Part shown: positions 53,330 through 62,494 of the stretch, in pieces
How the letters are laid out: every line of letters starts with the position of its first letter
Position numbering within the stretch: the stretch's first letter is position 1
Assembly (NCBI GenBank): GCA_028279655.1
Contig: JANQNH010000031.1
Span: 1 to 64,000 of the forward strand
Source of the DNA: Candidatus Nanoarchaeia archaeon
Lineage (GTDB): Archaea > Nanobdellota > Nanobdellia > Woesearchaeales > JACPBV01
Direction of reading: 5' to 3'
DNA: 64,000 bases
Made by a program: the position numbers and the translations under genes
Notes under the pieces: generated by a model
Told to the model about the DNA's origin: nothing
What the model saw: the letters and a program-made list of their open reading frames with translations, nothing else
Databases searched by the model: none

Positions 53330-55422
53330 ATAACAGAGGACAGATCACCATATTCATCATCATCGGTATAATCATACTTGCAAGTGTAGGCCTCTACCTT
53401 GCCATAAGGTCTGAGACAATAAAGGAAGAGCTATCACCTGAGATTGAACTTACGATTGAAGAAGTCCCTATCGAATTCAGGCCAGTATCACACTTCATAG
53501 AGGGCTGCATACAACAGATAGCTGAAGAAGGGCTTACAAAGCTTGGAGAAAGAGGTGGATTCATAGACCTGGTAGATAATGAAATAATAACCACAGATGT
53601 TCCTACACTATCAGATGCAGTCCAGTTCTCCCCAGGTTCAGAATACTCTGTACCATATTGGTGGCATCTAGACTCTCCAAATGAATGCTCTGGGAATTGT
53701 CAGTTCACCTCAATACCAGAGAATAAGCTCTTCCTAAAGAAGAGAAACAACAGGGTATCTATAGAATCACAGATGGAGGATTACATCAAAGAGAACCTGT
53801 ATGTATGCATAGATAACTTCAGGATACTAGAATCCCAGGGATTTGAGATCGAAGAAAAAGGAGACATCAGCCCTACAGTTACTATCGCTGCCAATGATAT
53901 AATCTTCTTCCTTAACTATCCCGTACAGGCAAAGAAAGCAGGAATAGAAGATCTGGAAAATTTCTTCATAAGGGTACCTCTAAACATGAACAGGATATAC
54001 CAGGTAGCCAAAGATCTGACTGAGATGGAAGGCGTCCATCACTTCCTTGAAAGGGATGTCCTCAATCTTATCGTAGGTTTTTCAGGGGTTGATAAAGACA
54101 GGCTCCCTCCTATGGCAGACACCAAGGTAAGGATAGGAAATGCTGTTACGTGGAAAAAGACAGAAGTAGGTAAGAATATAGAAAACATGCTGGCCTCAAA
54201 CATCCAGCTGTTACAGGTATATGGCACCAATAACTATATCCCTTATTCCTTCCCAGGAAATTCGCTTCTGGAATCATTATACAACCGCGGTATGCTCGTA
54301 CCTGGCTCTGAAGATTGGTCAGACCTTGAAGTAAGATTTAATTACCTTCCTTGGTGGGAGATATATTTTGACATGAACTGTGATGGTGATACATGTAAAC
54401 CGGAGTCCCTTGTTTCAGACCTGGTCGCCCTCATGGGCATACAGCAGTACAACTTCATCTATGACCTAAGTTTCCCTGTCGAAGTTGAGATAACAGACCC
54501 TACAATAGTAACAAATGAAAGCTACAAGTTCAGGTTCTTCCTGGAAGCAAACATCAGACAGAACGAGCCCATGGCAACTGACTTCAATCCGATTGAAGGC
54601 ATCTTTGAAGAGACAACCATGCTTTGTGAAGAGAACAAGAGGACTTCAGGAGATATCACAATAAACGCAAAAGACTTTGTAAACAATCACGCGGTGGATG
54701 GTGTCCAGGTGATATATTCAAGCCTTCAGGAAAACTGCATGATCGGCACTGTAGAAAATGGAACATTCAAAGGAAAGTTCCCTGTAATGCTTGGAGGTAC
54801 TGTAGGGTTCCTAAAAGAAAACTACCTTACTTACTCCAGAAGGTTTGACACTGAGTTGAACAAAAGGGACAGGATAGATGTAAATCTCAAGCCTATCCTT
54901 ACAAAAAGCTTTGTTGTAAAGAAGAAGCTTAAGGAAAAGGTTAATGATGTATGGAAATTCACTGGCAAAGAAGTTGAACTGACATCAGACGAAAATGCAT
55001 CCATCAGGCTCACAAGAAAACCCTCCCCTAACGAAGGAGAGTTCTCATCTGCTGCCCTTTATCAAGGAACACAAACAGAACCAAGCGACATTCAGATAGC
55101 GCCAGGAACCTATGACATAAATGTCGACCTCACTTACAACAAAGATATTGTAGTTCCTCCAAGGTTTATAGAGGCTGACGGCCAAAGACACTACCTCAAT
55201 GGCACTACCTTAGAAAAAGGATTTAGGATAGGTGGAACATCAATAAACCATACCTTCTCCAAAGAAGAGCTCCAGAAAGACTTGATCACTTTTTATGTTA
55301 TAAATCCAGACATCGTATCTATACCTGAATCCCAAAGGGTCCTTGAGGATATTACTGAGATATCAGATATAGACTCACAAGCACAAAGATACAAAGGAAG
55401 GTTAAGGCCAGGATTCGAATGA
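53326..55422 (+). CDS. Cassette protein A3
   Basis: 698 residues. Class III signal NNRGQITIFIIIGIIILASVG, cleavage expected before Gln. Landmarks of the A family are kept: FIEGCIQQIAEEGLTKLGERGGFI, FNYLPWWEIYFDMNCDGDTC, FIYDLSFPVEVEI, GVQVIYSSLQENCMIG, and a C-terminal beta domain with TYDINVDLTYN. It is more diverged than A1 and A2 are from each other and closer to the partial A4 at the right edge. Both its start and stop overlap its neighbours. Confidence 0.83.
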   Translation: MNNRGQITIFIIIGIIILASVGLYLAIRSETIKEELSPEIELTIEEVPIEFRPVSHFIEGCIQQIAEEGLTKLGERGGFIDLVDNEIITTDVPTLSDAVQFSPGSEYSVPYWWHLDSPNECSGNCQFTSIPENKLFLKKRNNRVSIESQMEDYIKENLYVCIDNFRILESQGFEIEEKGDISPTVTIAANDIIFFLNYPVQAKKAGIEDLENFFIRVPLNMNRIYQVAKDLTEMEGVHHFLERDVLNLIVGFSGVDKDRLPPMADTKVRIGNAVTWKKTEVGKNIENMLASNIQLLQVYGTNNYIPYSFPGNSLLESLYNRGMLVPGSEDWSDLEVRFNYLPWWEIYFDMNCDGDTCKPESLVSDLVALMGIQQYNFIYDLSFPVEVEITDPTIVTNESYKFRFFLEANIRQNEPMATDFNPIEGIFEETTMLCEENKRTSGDITINAKDFVNNHAVDGVQVIYSSLQENCMIGTVENGTFKGKFPVMLGGTVGFLKENYLTYSRRFDTELNKRDRIDVNLKPILTKSFVVKKKLKEKVNDVWKFTGKEVELTSDENASIRLTRKPSPNEGEFSSAALYQGTQTEPSDIQIAPGTYDINVDLTYNKDIVVPPRFIEADGQRHYLNGTTLEKGFRIGGTSINHTFSKEELQKDLITFYVINPDIVSIPESQRVLEDITEISDIDSQAQRYKGRLRPGFE

Positions 55423-58400
55423 AAGAGCAATACCTGAAAGGAACTGCAACATTTATGATAGCCTTGATACTGATGATACCAATCTATTCCTCATCAGCAT
55501 TTGCAGTCCTGAGCAAAGGAACAGTAACAGGACGTGATGATGTAAAGGGCTATATAAGAAGGAACGAGGAGGTTACCTTAGAGGTAACTGCATGGATAAG
55601 TGAAGATAAAGAAAACGACGATGTAGTGAGTGCCTCTCAGGTTCATCTGAGAAACCTGCAGGGCCCTATATTCAAGGAGTGTACACCTGATGGAGAATCG
55701 TTCATATGCACCTATGAGACCAACAGTAGGGATTTTACAAGTAATCCCTATCAGATCCGAGTAGCCCTCTATGATGATCACCAAATTTTTGATGATATGG
55801 AGATAATACAAGTAGCTTTCGATGAACTGGCTCCTGAGATAAAATCCTTTACCATTACACCAAATATAATAGGTAGTGGAGATCTAAGATTCAGCTATGA
55901 TATCTATGATCATTCCTACAGTCCTACAGACCTGAACAGATGCAGCGGATTAGATAAGGTTACATTATCATATGATGATACACAATTTTATGAAAAAGAT
56001 TTCAACTCATCATCAAATGACTGCAGTAGGATAGAAGCCCTTAATATACCCCTATCTGAAGTTACAGGCCTTGAAGAGGGTCCAGCCACAATAACACTAA
56101 CTGCATATGACAAGTTCAACCATCAGTCAACAGCATCAGCAGAATTTGAATATGACACCCAGCATGCCAGGATCTACGAAGACTCTCTCGAGGTAAGAGA
56201 CAATGATGGAAATATCATAGAATATATAGGAGACAACAAGGTTCGTGGCACAATCAGCTTTATTGTTATCTCAAGCGACCTGAATCCAGATAAGGTCTAT
56301 GGGGATATCTCAAGGATCAACACCAACGGCATTCCAAGCTACAGCAAAAAGCAAGCCTCTTGTATACATTATGAAGAGGGATTTATGTGCTCCTTTGAAG
56401 ATATTGAGATAAGGCTTGACCAGTCATCCTCTGGATCTATCCCGATCACCATTAAGGCCTATGATATGGCAGACAACATGGAGCCGTACACCATAAGCGC
56501 AGGAATCACCCATGACACTACAGGCCCTTCGGTAAGGTACATAAGAACAGACAGAGAAGATACCACTATCGCAGGAGGCTCCACAACATTCATAGTAGAG
56601 CTTGATGAAAGGGATGTTGGTATTGACAAGAACTCCATAACCCTTGACCTAAGTGAGATAAGATCAGGTCTGGTTAAAAAAGCAGATGAGTGCACCAATT
56701 CAAACAACATATGGACCTGCTATTGGAATAGCATAACAGCTGACCAGAGAGACGGAGAAAAAACAATAACAGTCTCAGGCCACGACCTCCTAGGAAATCC
56801 TATAACAGGAACAGCCTCTCAGGCAATAAAGTTGGACAACACCCCCCCTAGGTTGATATCAGCTGAGATAGAGACAGTTGGTGTCCTTAATGAAGCCATT
56901 GAAGGCTACACAAAAACAGGGGATTCCCTTGACATCACACTGACAGTTGAAGAGGCTGAAAACCTAAGGGCCTATGTAGACCTAAGCTATTTCGTCACCA
57001 CAGAAGATAACGAAAGCACCAGCTGCAGGTCAGATGGGGATATATGGACCTGTGATATAAGATCTTCTGCAATTGATGCCCCCGGCCATCGTCTGGGAAA
57101 CATATATTTCAACCTTATCGACAGCGCAGGCAACAGCATCCAATACAGTGAAAATCTTGAAGTGTTGGAATATGAAGATGCTGAGGATATCAGCTATTGG
57201 ACATCAAAGGTAAGATGCTCTCCAATACTGATAGACAGACAGGTTACCAATCTTGTTAACACAAGGATATACTGCGGTGTTGAGCTAGAGACAACCGGGA
57301 ACATAGACCAGGAGACATTATCTATTGACTTCGACATGGGAGACTGTCTCGATGTATATAACAATTCCCTTGACTATGTTGAGAATATCGAAGCAGTAAA
57401 CAAAGAAAGGGGATCTACCGAACCTTATCTGGCAATTGACCTTATACAAGGGGATATGACAATAAACTGGTTAAGCTTCACCTGCCCATTAAAGATTATT
57501 ACCAGATCAGGAACAAAGATAAATGAGAATCCTGAACTAGAATATATTGATGTGGATGTTAACTTCTATAATATGCCTCTGGGAGAATACGGAAAAGGAA
57601 TTGAAAGCAAGATTAAAGAAGCAAAGGATGACGCAACCGAAGGAATATGGAGCATAATCGGGTTCCTTAAACAGGTCTTTAATTGGGCCCGTTTGATATG
57701 CAACAGCCTTGCAGCTCTTCAAAAAGTAAAACAGGTACTCCAGGTTCTGACAAAGGGTGTGACGACAGCACACCTGTCAGCAATGGGCCCACCAACTGAA
57801 CCGATATTTGCAGCAGTAAAGACAGGTTCTTGTGCTGGAGACCAGACAATGGGAGAACTTTCAAAGAAATCATACATTATAGGAGACAAATACTGCAAAT
57901 GGATCAACTGCCAGACAGCCCCTCCTGAACAGACAAACACAAAAACAACAAAAGGCACAGGGGAGTTCGGAGAGATAGCATCAAGCATAGGTGAAGGCCA
58001 CTGGTTCGATCAATATATGGACTGGACAATCTCCTTGCCAACAGGAGGATCTGGGAATACATGGGCCACAGGGACAATAAGCGAAGTAACAGGCAAACAA
58101 TACTACCAATACGCAAATGCAAGAGACAATCTTTTGGTTGCAATTGTAACAGGCTGTATCCAGGGAATTATCAATGGTCTTGATAAACTAAGACAGATAA
58201 AATGTCTATATGCAGATTGTCTGGAGCAAAACTCTGTAAATAACGTCCCTGTAAAGGTATGTGAAGACCAGAAAGCCTACGCTACCTGCAAATACATCTT
58301 CGGAGAGATATTTGCATTCCTTCCATGGACAGCATTGTTTGACTATTATACAAACATGATCAAAGGAGCACTATCAGATCCTATCAGTGCAATTGTCTCT

Positions 58401-58598
58401 ATATTCAACGTATGGCTAAAGCCATGCACCCCTCGGTGTGATCCTTCAAAGGAAGCCTCTGCAGAATGGATGAAAAACGAAGGAGTCTGCAGGTTCCTCC
58501 AGTTCTTCTCCTTACTTGGAGAAGTGATAAATGATGTTAATGGAATAATCAACGATTATGACCAGATAAAGACAGATTATTGCAAAAGGATAGATTAA
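55419..58598 (+). CDS. Cassette protein B1: Ig-like domains plus Cys/membrane core
   Basis: 1059 residues. Signal peptide 1-25 (FMIALILMIPIYSSSAFA). Residues ~30-600 form about five or six Ig-like domains with FDELAPEIKSF, HDTTGPSVRYI and LDNTPPRLISAE boundaries. Residues ~720-1059 hold hydrophobic segments and Cys pairs. NARDNLLVAIVTGCIQGI, DKLRQIKCLYADC and YATCKYIFGEIFAFLPW correspond in order to the DNIYLAIGCLC, LKTIHDVYNCC and EATCMYWEGSLY parts of the 1269-residue B. It ends CKRID, without the C-terminal region of B, which the next gene supplies. ATGA coupling with A3. Confidence 0.8.
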   Translation: MKEQYLKGTATFMIALILMIPIYSSSAFAVLSKGTVTGRDDVKGYIRRNEEVTLEVTAWISEDKENDDVVSASQVHLRNLQGPIFKECTPDGESFICTYETNSRDFTSNPYQIRVALYDDHQIFDDMEIIQVAFDELAPEIKSFTITPNIIGSGDLRFSYDIYDHSYSPTDLNRCSGLDKVTLSYDDTQFYEKDFNSSSNDCSRIEALNIPLSEVTGLEEGPATITLTAYDKFNHQSTASAEFEYDTQHARIYEDSLEVRDNDGNIIEYIGDNKVRGTISFIVISSDLNPDKVYGDISRINTNGIPSYSKKQASCIHYEEGFMCSFEDIEIRLDQSSSGSIPITIKAYDMADNMEPYTISAGITHDTTGPSVRYIRTDREDTTIAGGSTTFIVELDERDVGIDKNSITLDLSEIRSGLVKKADECTNSNNIWTCYWNSITADQRDGEKTITVSGHDLLGNPITGTASQAIKLDNTPPRLISAEIETVGVLNEAIEGYTKTGDSLDITLTVEEAENLRAYVDLSYFVTTEDNESTSCRSDGDIWTCDIRSSAIDAPGHRLGNIYFNLIDSAGNSIQYSENLEVLEYEDAEDISYWTSKVRCSPILIDRQVTNLVNTRIYCGVELETTGNIDQETLSIDFDMGDCLDVYNNSLDYVENIEAVNKERGSTEPYLAIDLIQGDMTINWLSFTCPLKIITRSGTKINENPELEYIDVDVNFYNMPLGEYGKGIESKIKEAKDDATEGIWSIIGFLKQVFNWARLICNSLAALQKVKQVLQVLTKGVTTAHLSAMGPPTEPIFAAVKTGSCAGDQTMGELSKKSYIIGDKYCKWINCQTAPPEQTNTKTTKGTGEFGEIASSIGEGHWFDQYMDWTISLPTGGSGNTWATGTISEVTGKQYYQYANARDNLLVAIVTGCIQGIINGLDKLRQIKCLYADCLEQNSVNNVPVKVCEDQKAYATCKYIFGEIFAFLPWTALFDYYTNMIKGALSDPISAIVSIFNVWLKPCTPRCDPSKEASAEWMKNEGVCRFLQFFSLLGEVINDVNGIINDYDQIKTDYCKRID

Positions 58599-58600
58599 AA

Positions 58601-61600
58601 ATGATAAAAAGACACAAACTGCCGTCACTGGAAGCAGCATTATTAATCATAATAATAGTTATCTCTCTGGTTAGTTTAGGATTATACACAGGTCCAGAGG
58701 TTGCTGGCATGGCGACTGCTGATGCTAACACCTATGAGATTGACACAACCACTGGAGAAGTAACAGTGTATGACGAAAATGGAGAAGTAGATCAATATAA
58801 TTCTAATCAGTACACAAGAATGTATTCTAATTCTGGAGATCTGGAAAGCTTTGAGAATGAACTTAAAAATGCCGGTTACAATAAGAAAACAACACAGAGT
58901 ACTGAAGCAGACCAAGATGCAGGAACAGATGATCAACCAGCTATCGCAGTACAAGATAGTACTACTAGCTCCCCACCACCACCAGAAGCGCAAGAGAACA
59001 CCGACGATAGCAATCCACCACCCCCACCAGACCCAGAAGAGTATACTATACAAACATGGTCGGAAAAAGATAAGAAATGGATAGATGCAGAAACTGCTCC
59101 ACCTCCAAATTCAAAAATTAGTTACATAAAAACAGCTAAATCAACAGGTGAACAAATATTAGTACATGGAGGAAAGCAATACAGCCTGCAAAACGGAGAT
59201 TGGACAGAGATAACAAACTCACCAACATCCACACCAAAAACATTCATAGTAACATCCTCAACAGGAACAGAATACACCATAAAAGATGTAACAGACAAGA
59301 CAGCTGCAGAAAAAAAGGCAGTTGAGGATTATGGAATAACGGTTTCGTCCACTTCAGAAGCAGCAAAACCAGAGCCTGATGGAAAAGAAAGGTACCATGT
59401 ATTATTTAATGATGGATCCTATGAGGAGATTTATGCCGATAGTCCAGAGGATGCTCAAACAAAAGCAGAGAATATTGTAGGTAACTCAAATAAACAACTT
59501 GCTTATCCTTCACTTGAAGATTCAGTAATTGAACCAGAATATAAAATCACCCTAAATGGGATTTCTACAACAGTTAATGCTCAAAACGAAAAAGAAGCCA
59601 TAACTGAGTACCAAAAGAAATATCCGAATATCAACACAGATTCTGCAAGGGTAACAGAAGTACAACCAGGAATAGAAACAGAAAAAGCAGAAGATCCAGG
59701 CTATACAAGCTTTGAAGTTACATATACCAAAGGAGGAGAGACCATAAAGACAACCGTAGAGGCAGTAGACGAAGAATCTGCAAAAGAATGGGCTGAAGCT
59801 GCGGGATTGACAAATGTAAATGTAGAAGAGCAAGAATATATAGTAAGTTATACTAGCAATGGAGAAACAATAACCGAGACTGTAAAAAGCTCAGAACTGA
59901 ATCAATTTACATCATATCTAAAAGAAGCTCAGCTTAAATACACTGTTAGTAAAGAGAGGGATGCAGATGTATGTATTGACTGTGAAACATACCTGATTAC
60001 CCGAACTGATGGTTCTACATTTGAGAAAAAATTCAGCAGTCTGTTCCAAGCAAACCAGTATATCTCCTCCAGTGAAAATCCCTTAATAGATTCAAGCGTA
60101 GCTGCAAAAAGGGTCTACTCAGAAGAAGAGCTGCGTAGATTAAATCTTCAGAAAACAGAATACATCGCAGACACAGGATTAGAACTTTATCTAAACACTA
60201 AGACAAACACATACCAGTTCGGATTATCCGAAGGCACTGACACTTTCCTTGATTTCACTGGGACCATGAGCAAAACTGAGACCATCGGGGATGAAGAAGA
60301 TACAAATAACGTCCTTATAAGAAACTGGTTTGAGGTTAAAGATGGGAAAAAGGAATCCAGTGTAGCTTCAATATCTATTGTTGATAAAGAGGACCCAAAC
60401 AACATGGAGAAGGACTTCTCCATAGATAGGGATACCCTATCGCTCATCAAACAGACAATAGGAGCAAAAGGATCGATAAAGCCTACAAAGACAACAACCG
60501 ACTCAACAATCACCTTCACAAACAAAGACGGTCAGGTAACAACATCAATCACCTTCACCGCAGCCTCAGGAATGGAAAACTATGTAATTGAGGGAAACAA
60601 GCTCACAGGAATAAAAACACAGACCGACTACGAATACTCACTGGATACCAACCAGGATGGAGAGATAAGCAAAGAGGAGAGAGAAGCAGATCCAAGCGAA
60701 CATCTCCAGATGACCAAAAGGTTTACTGCAATGGAAGAACACGATGGAATGATAAGTGCAACCTGGTACGCTGATAATTTTAGATACGGCAATGACAATA
60801 TCTATTTTGCAGATATGTACATGCAGGAATACACCCAAGATTCAGAAGGAAGGGCAATTCCAGGAGAATTAACCTATTATTATATTGAAGGGGGGAAGAA
60901 AGGAGAAGATGGCGCAACACAACTTGATATCTGGATGGAAAATGGTGAATTTAAAATAGGGGATGGCCAAGGAACAATAGTGAAAGTAGTAGATGGAGAA
61001 GCAAGAATAGTAATACATCAAGCAGGCGATTCATTGGAAGATGATATCGTAGAAAGAGCAAAGAAAAGAGCAGCACAATCCAATTCACGCCGTTGGTTCG
61101 CAGACTTCGAATTCCGTTTAACCCAATTCAAAGGCCTTTCAGGATGGTCGCAGCTGATCTTCTCTGATGATGAACTGGCAGAGTGGAGAGAAGGTTTAGA
61201 CAAGTTGTTCTCATCCGCATACTTAGGAACAGAATACTGGGTGAGCGAGATCTGCTCTTCGTATATCCCAAAACAGAAGAGCGGAACCTTCATGATGCAG
61301 ACCAGTGATGGCCTTTTTGATGTTGTAGCCCATGTTGAGGGTGAAAAGACACTTACCGAAGGTCCAGAGAATCGATTCCTCTACAAGCTAACCTTCTCTG
61401 TAAGAAATCCAGAAGGATCCATGTATGAAAAGCTTGAATTCAACGTATTCCTCTACGGAGACCAGACCGTCCAGTTATACTCCCAGGATATAGGGGTGAG
61501 TGATGGAGACTCATTCACAAGAGGCCAGGGGCAAAGGATCAATGGAGAGCTGCAATACACAGACACTAATGGGGCTCCAATCGTACAGTACAGCACCTTC

Positions 61601-61786
61601 AACTACGACATGGTCTGCATAAGGTTCAACCAGGGGATAAGGGACGCCAGAGGCAAAGAAAGAAGAGAGGTATGCAACTCCATAGTCCCATACCAAGGTC
61701 CTATAACCAGATATGCAGCTACAGCACAAGCAACAGGAACCTCACAATCCTCACCCACAAACCCATACCAGGAAGCCCAGATATGA
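58601..61786 (+). CDS. Cassette protein B2: repeat protein with EF-hand-like loop
   Basis: 1061 residues from ATG 58601. An anchor or signal lies at ~12-32 (ALLIIIIVISLVSLGLYTG). A Pro-rich acidic stretch follows, then six or so ~45-residue beta-beta-alpha repeats (~150-520), e.g. YHVLFNDGSYEEIYADSPED, FEVTYTKGGETIKTTVEAVD and YLITRTDGSTFEKKFSSLFQ. DTNQDGEISKEE (~681-692) is a canonical EF-hand loop. The last ~180 residues (AYLGTEYWVSEICSS, FNVFLYGD, MVCIRFNQGI) parallel the C-terminal domain of the one-piece B proteins. B1 and B2 together therefore equal B. Confidence 0.8.
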   Translation: MIKRHKLPSLEAALLIIIIVISLVSLGLYTGPEVAGMATADANTYEIDTTTGEVTVYDENGEVDQYNSNQYTRMYSNSGDLESFENELKNAGYNKKTTQSTEADQDAGTDDQPAIAVQDSTTSSPPPPEAQENTDDSNPPPPPDPEEYTIQTWSEKDKKWIDAETAPPPNSKISYIKTAKSTGEQILVHGGKQYSLQNGDWTEITNSPTSTPKTFIVTSSTGTEYTIKDVTDKTAAEKKAVEDYGITVSSTSEAAKPEPDGKERYHVLFNDGSYEEIYADSPEDAQTKAENIVGNSNKQLAYPSLEDSVIEPEYKITLNGISTTVNAQNEKEAITEYQKKYPNINTDSARVTEVQPGIETEKAEDPGYTSFEVTYTKGGETIKTTVEAVDEESAKEWAEAAGLTNVNVEEQEYIVSYTSNGETITETVKSSELNQFTSYLKEAQLKYTVSKERDADVCIDCETYLITRTDGSTFEKKFSSLFQANQYISSSENPLIDSSVAAKRVYSEEELRRLNLQKTEYIADTGLELYLNTKTNTYQFGLSEGTDTFLDFTGTMSKTETIGDEEDTNNVLIRNWFEVKDGKKESSVASISIVDKEDPNNMEKDFSIDRDTLSLIKQTIGAKGSIKPTKTTTDSTITFTNKDGQVTTSITFTAASGMENYVIEGNKLTGIKTQTDYEYSLDTNQDGEISKEEREADPSEHLQMTKRFTAMEEHDGMISATWYADNFRYGNDNIYFADMYMQEYTQDSEGRAIPGELTYYYIEGGKKGEDGATQLDIWMENGEFKIGDGQGTIVKVVDGEARIVIHQAGDSLEDDIVERAKKRAAQSNSRRWFADFEFRLTQFKGLSGWSQLIFSDDELAEWREGLDKLFSSAYLGTEYWVSEICSSYIPKQKSGTFMMQTSDGLFDVVAHVEGEKTLTEGPENRFLYKLTFSVRNPEGSMYEKLEFNVFLYGDQTVQLYSQDIGVSDGDSFTRGQGQRINGELQYTDTNGAPIVQYSTFNYDMVCIRFNQGIRDARGKERREVCNSIVPYQGPITRYAATAQATGTSQSSPTNPYQEAQI

Positions 61787-62493
61787 TGAAAAAAAACATA
61801 TACAAAAAATCTTTCGATAAGAAGGTCCTTATAGCCCTGCTGATGAACTCTATACTTATAATCACTACGATCCTGATCACAAGGATTATCACCCTAATCT
61901 CACAGCCTCAGGTAAAGAAGATAGATGCTGTAGACCTTAGCTCTATAGTATCCCAGACCGAAGCGCAGCTTCAGGCAACTGCAGCAACCTTGAAAAACTT
62001 TGCATTGTTCGCAATCTCAGTTGCAGTAATATTCATACTCCTCCTGATCATAAATTGGTCTATTACCCAGGGGATGACATACTCCCACTTGTTAAAGAAG
62101 AAAATAACCCTAAGATACCTTAACAGATTCCTGCTGTTAAACATAATCTGGATAATCCCATGGACGATTCTCCTGGTAATTCTATTAATCGGAGGAAAAG
62201 AACATTCATATCTGCCTATACTGATACTGTTTTTCCTGTTTATACACTTCACCCTGATCCTAAACGTATTGTTCACAAAAAAGAACAGCCTAAGCCAGAT
62301 AAAACAGGCCCTAAAGCTTGGAACACTAAAATTCCACAGGTACCTCGTCCCTTACTTGATAATAACCGTAACATTTATAATAATCTCACAGCTGAATCTC
62401 TTAAGCATAAACTACATCCTGCTTACACTCATCTATCTGTTGTTTTTCAGCTGGACACAGAACTACCTGAAGGACATCACCATAAATTTATAA
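61783..62493 (+). CDS. Cassette protein C (3): polytopic membrane protein
   Basis: 236 residues from ATG 61783, overlapping the B2 stop as ATGATGA. About six membrane helices, same order as 43193-43951. After helix 1 (LIALLMNSILIITTILITRI) come the amphipathic VDLSSIVSQTEAQLQATAA, then FALFAISVAVIFILLLIINW and the basic KKKITLRYLNRFLLLNIIW. The loop SQIKQALKLGTLKFHRYLVPY matches KSVFKALFAPISEGIIKLHKYTAP in copy 1. Next gene starts 2 bp after the stop. Confidence 0.75.
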   Translation: MMKKNIYKKSFDKKVLIALLMNSILIITTILITRIITLISQPQVKKIDAVDLSSIVSQTEAQLQATAATLKNFALFAISVAVIFILLLIINWSITQGMTYSHLLKKKITLRYLNRFLLLNIIWIIPWTILLVILLIGGKEHSYLPILILFFLFIHFTLILNVLFTKKNSLSQIKQALKLGTLKFHRYLVPYLIITVTFIIISQLNLLSINYILLTLIYLLFFSWTQNYLKDITINL

Positions 62494-62494
62494 A

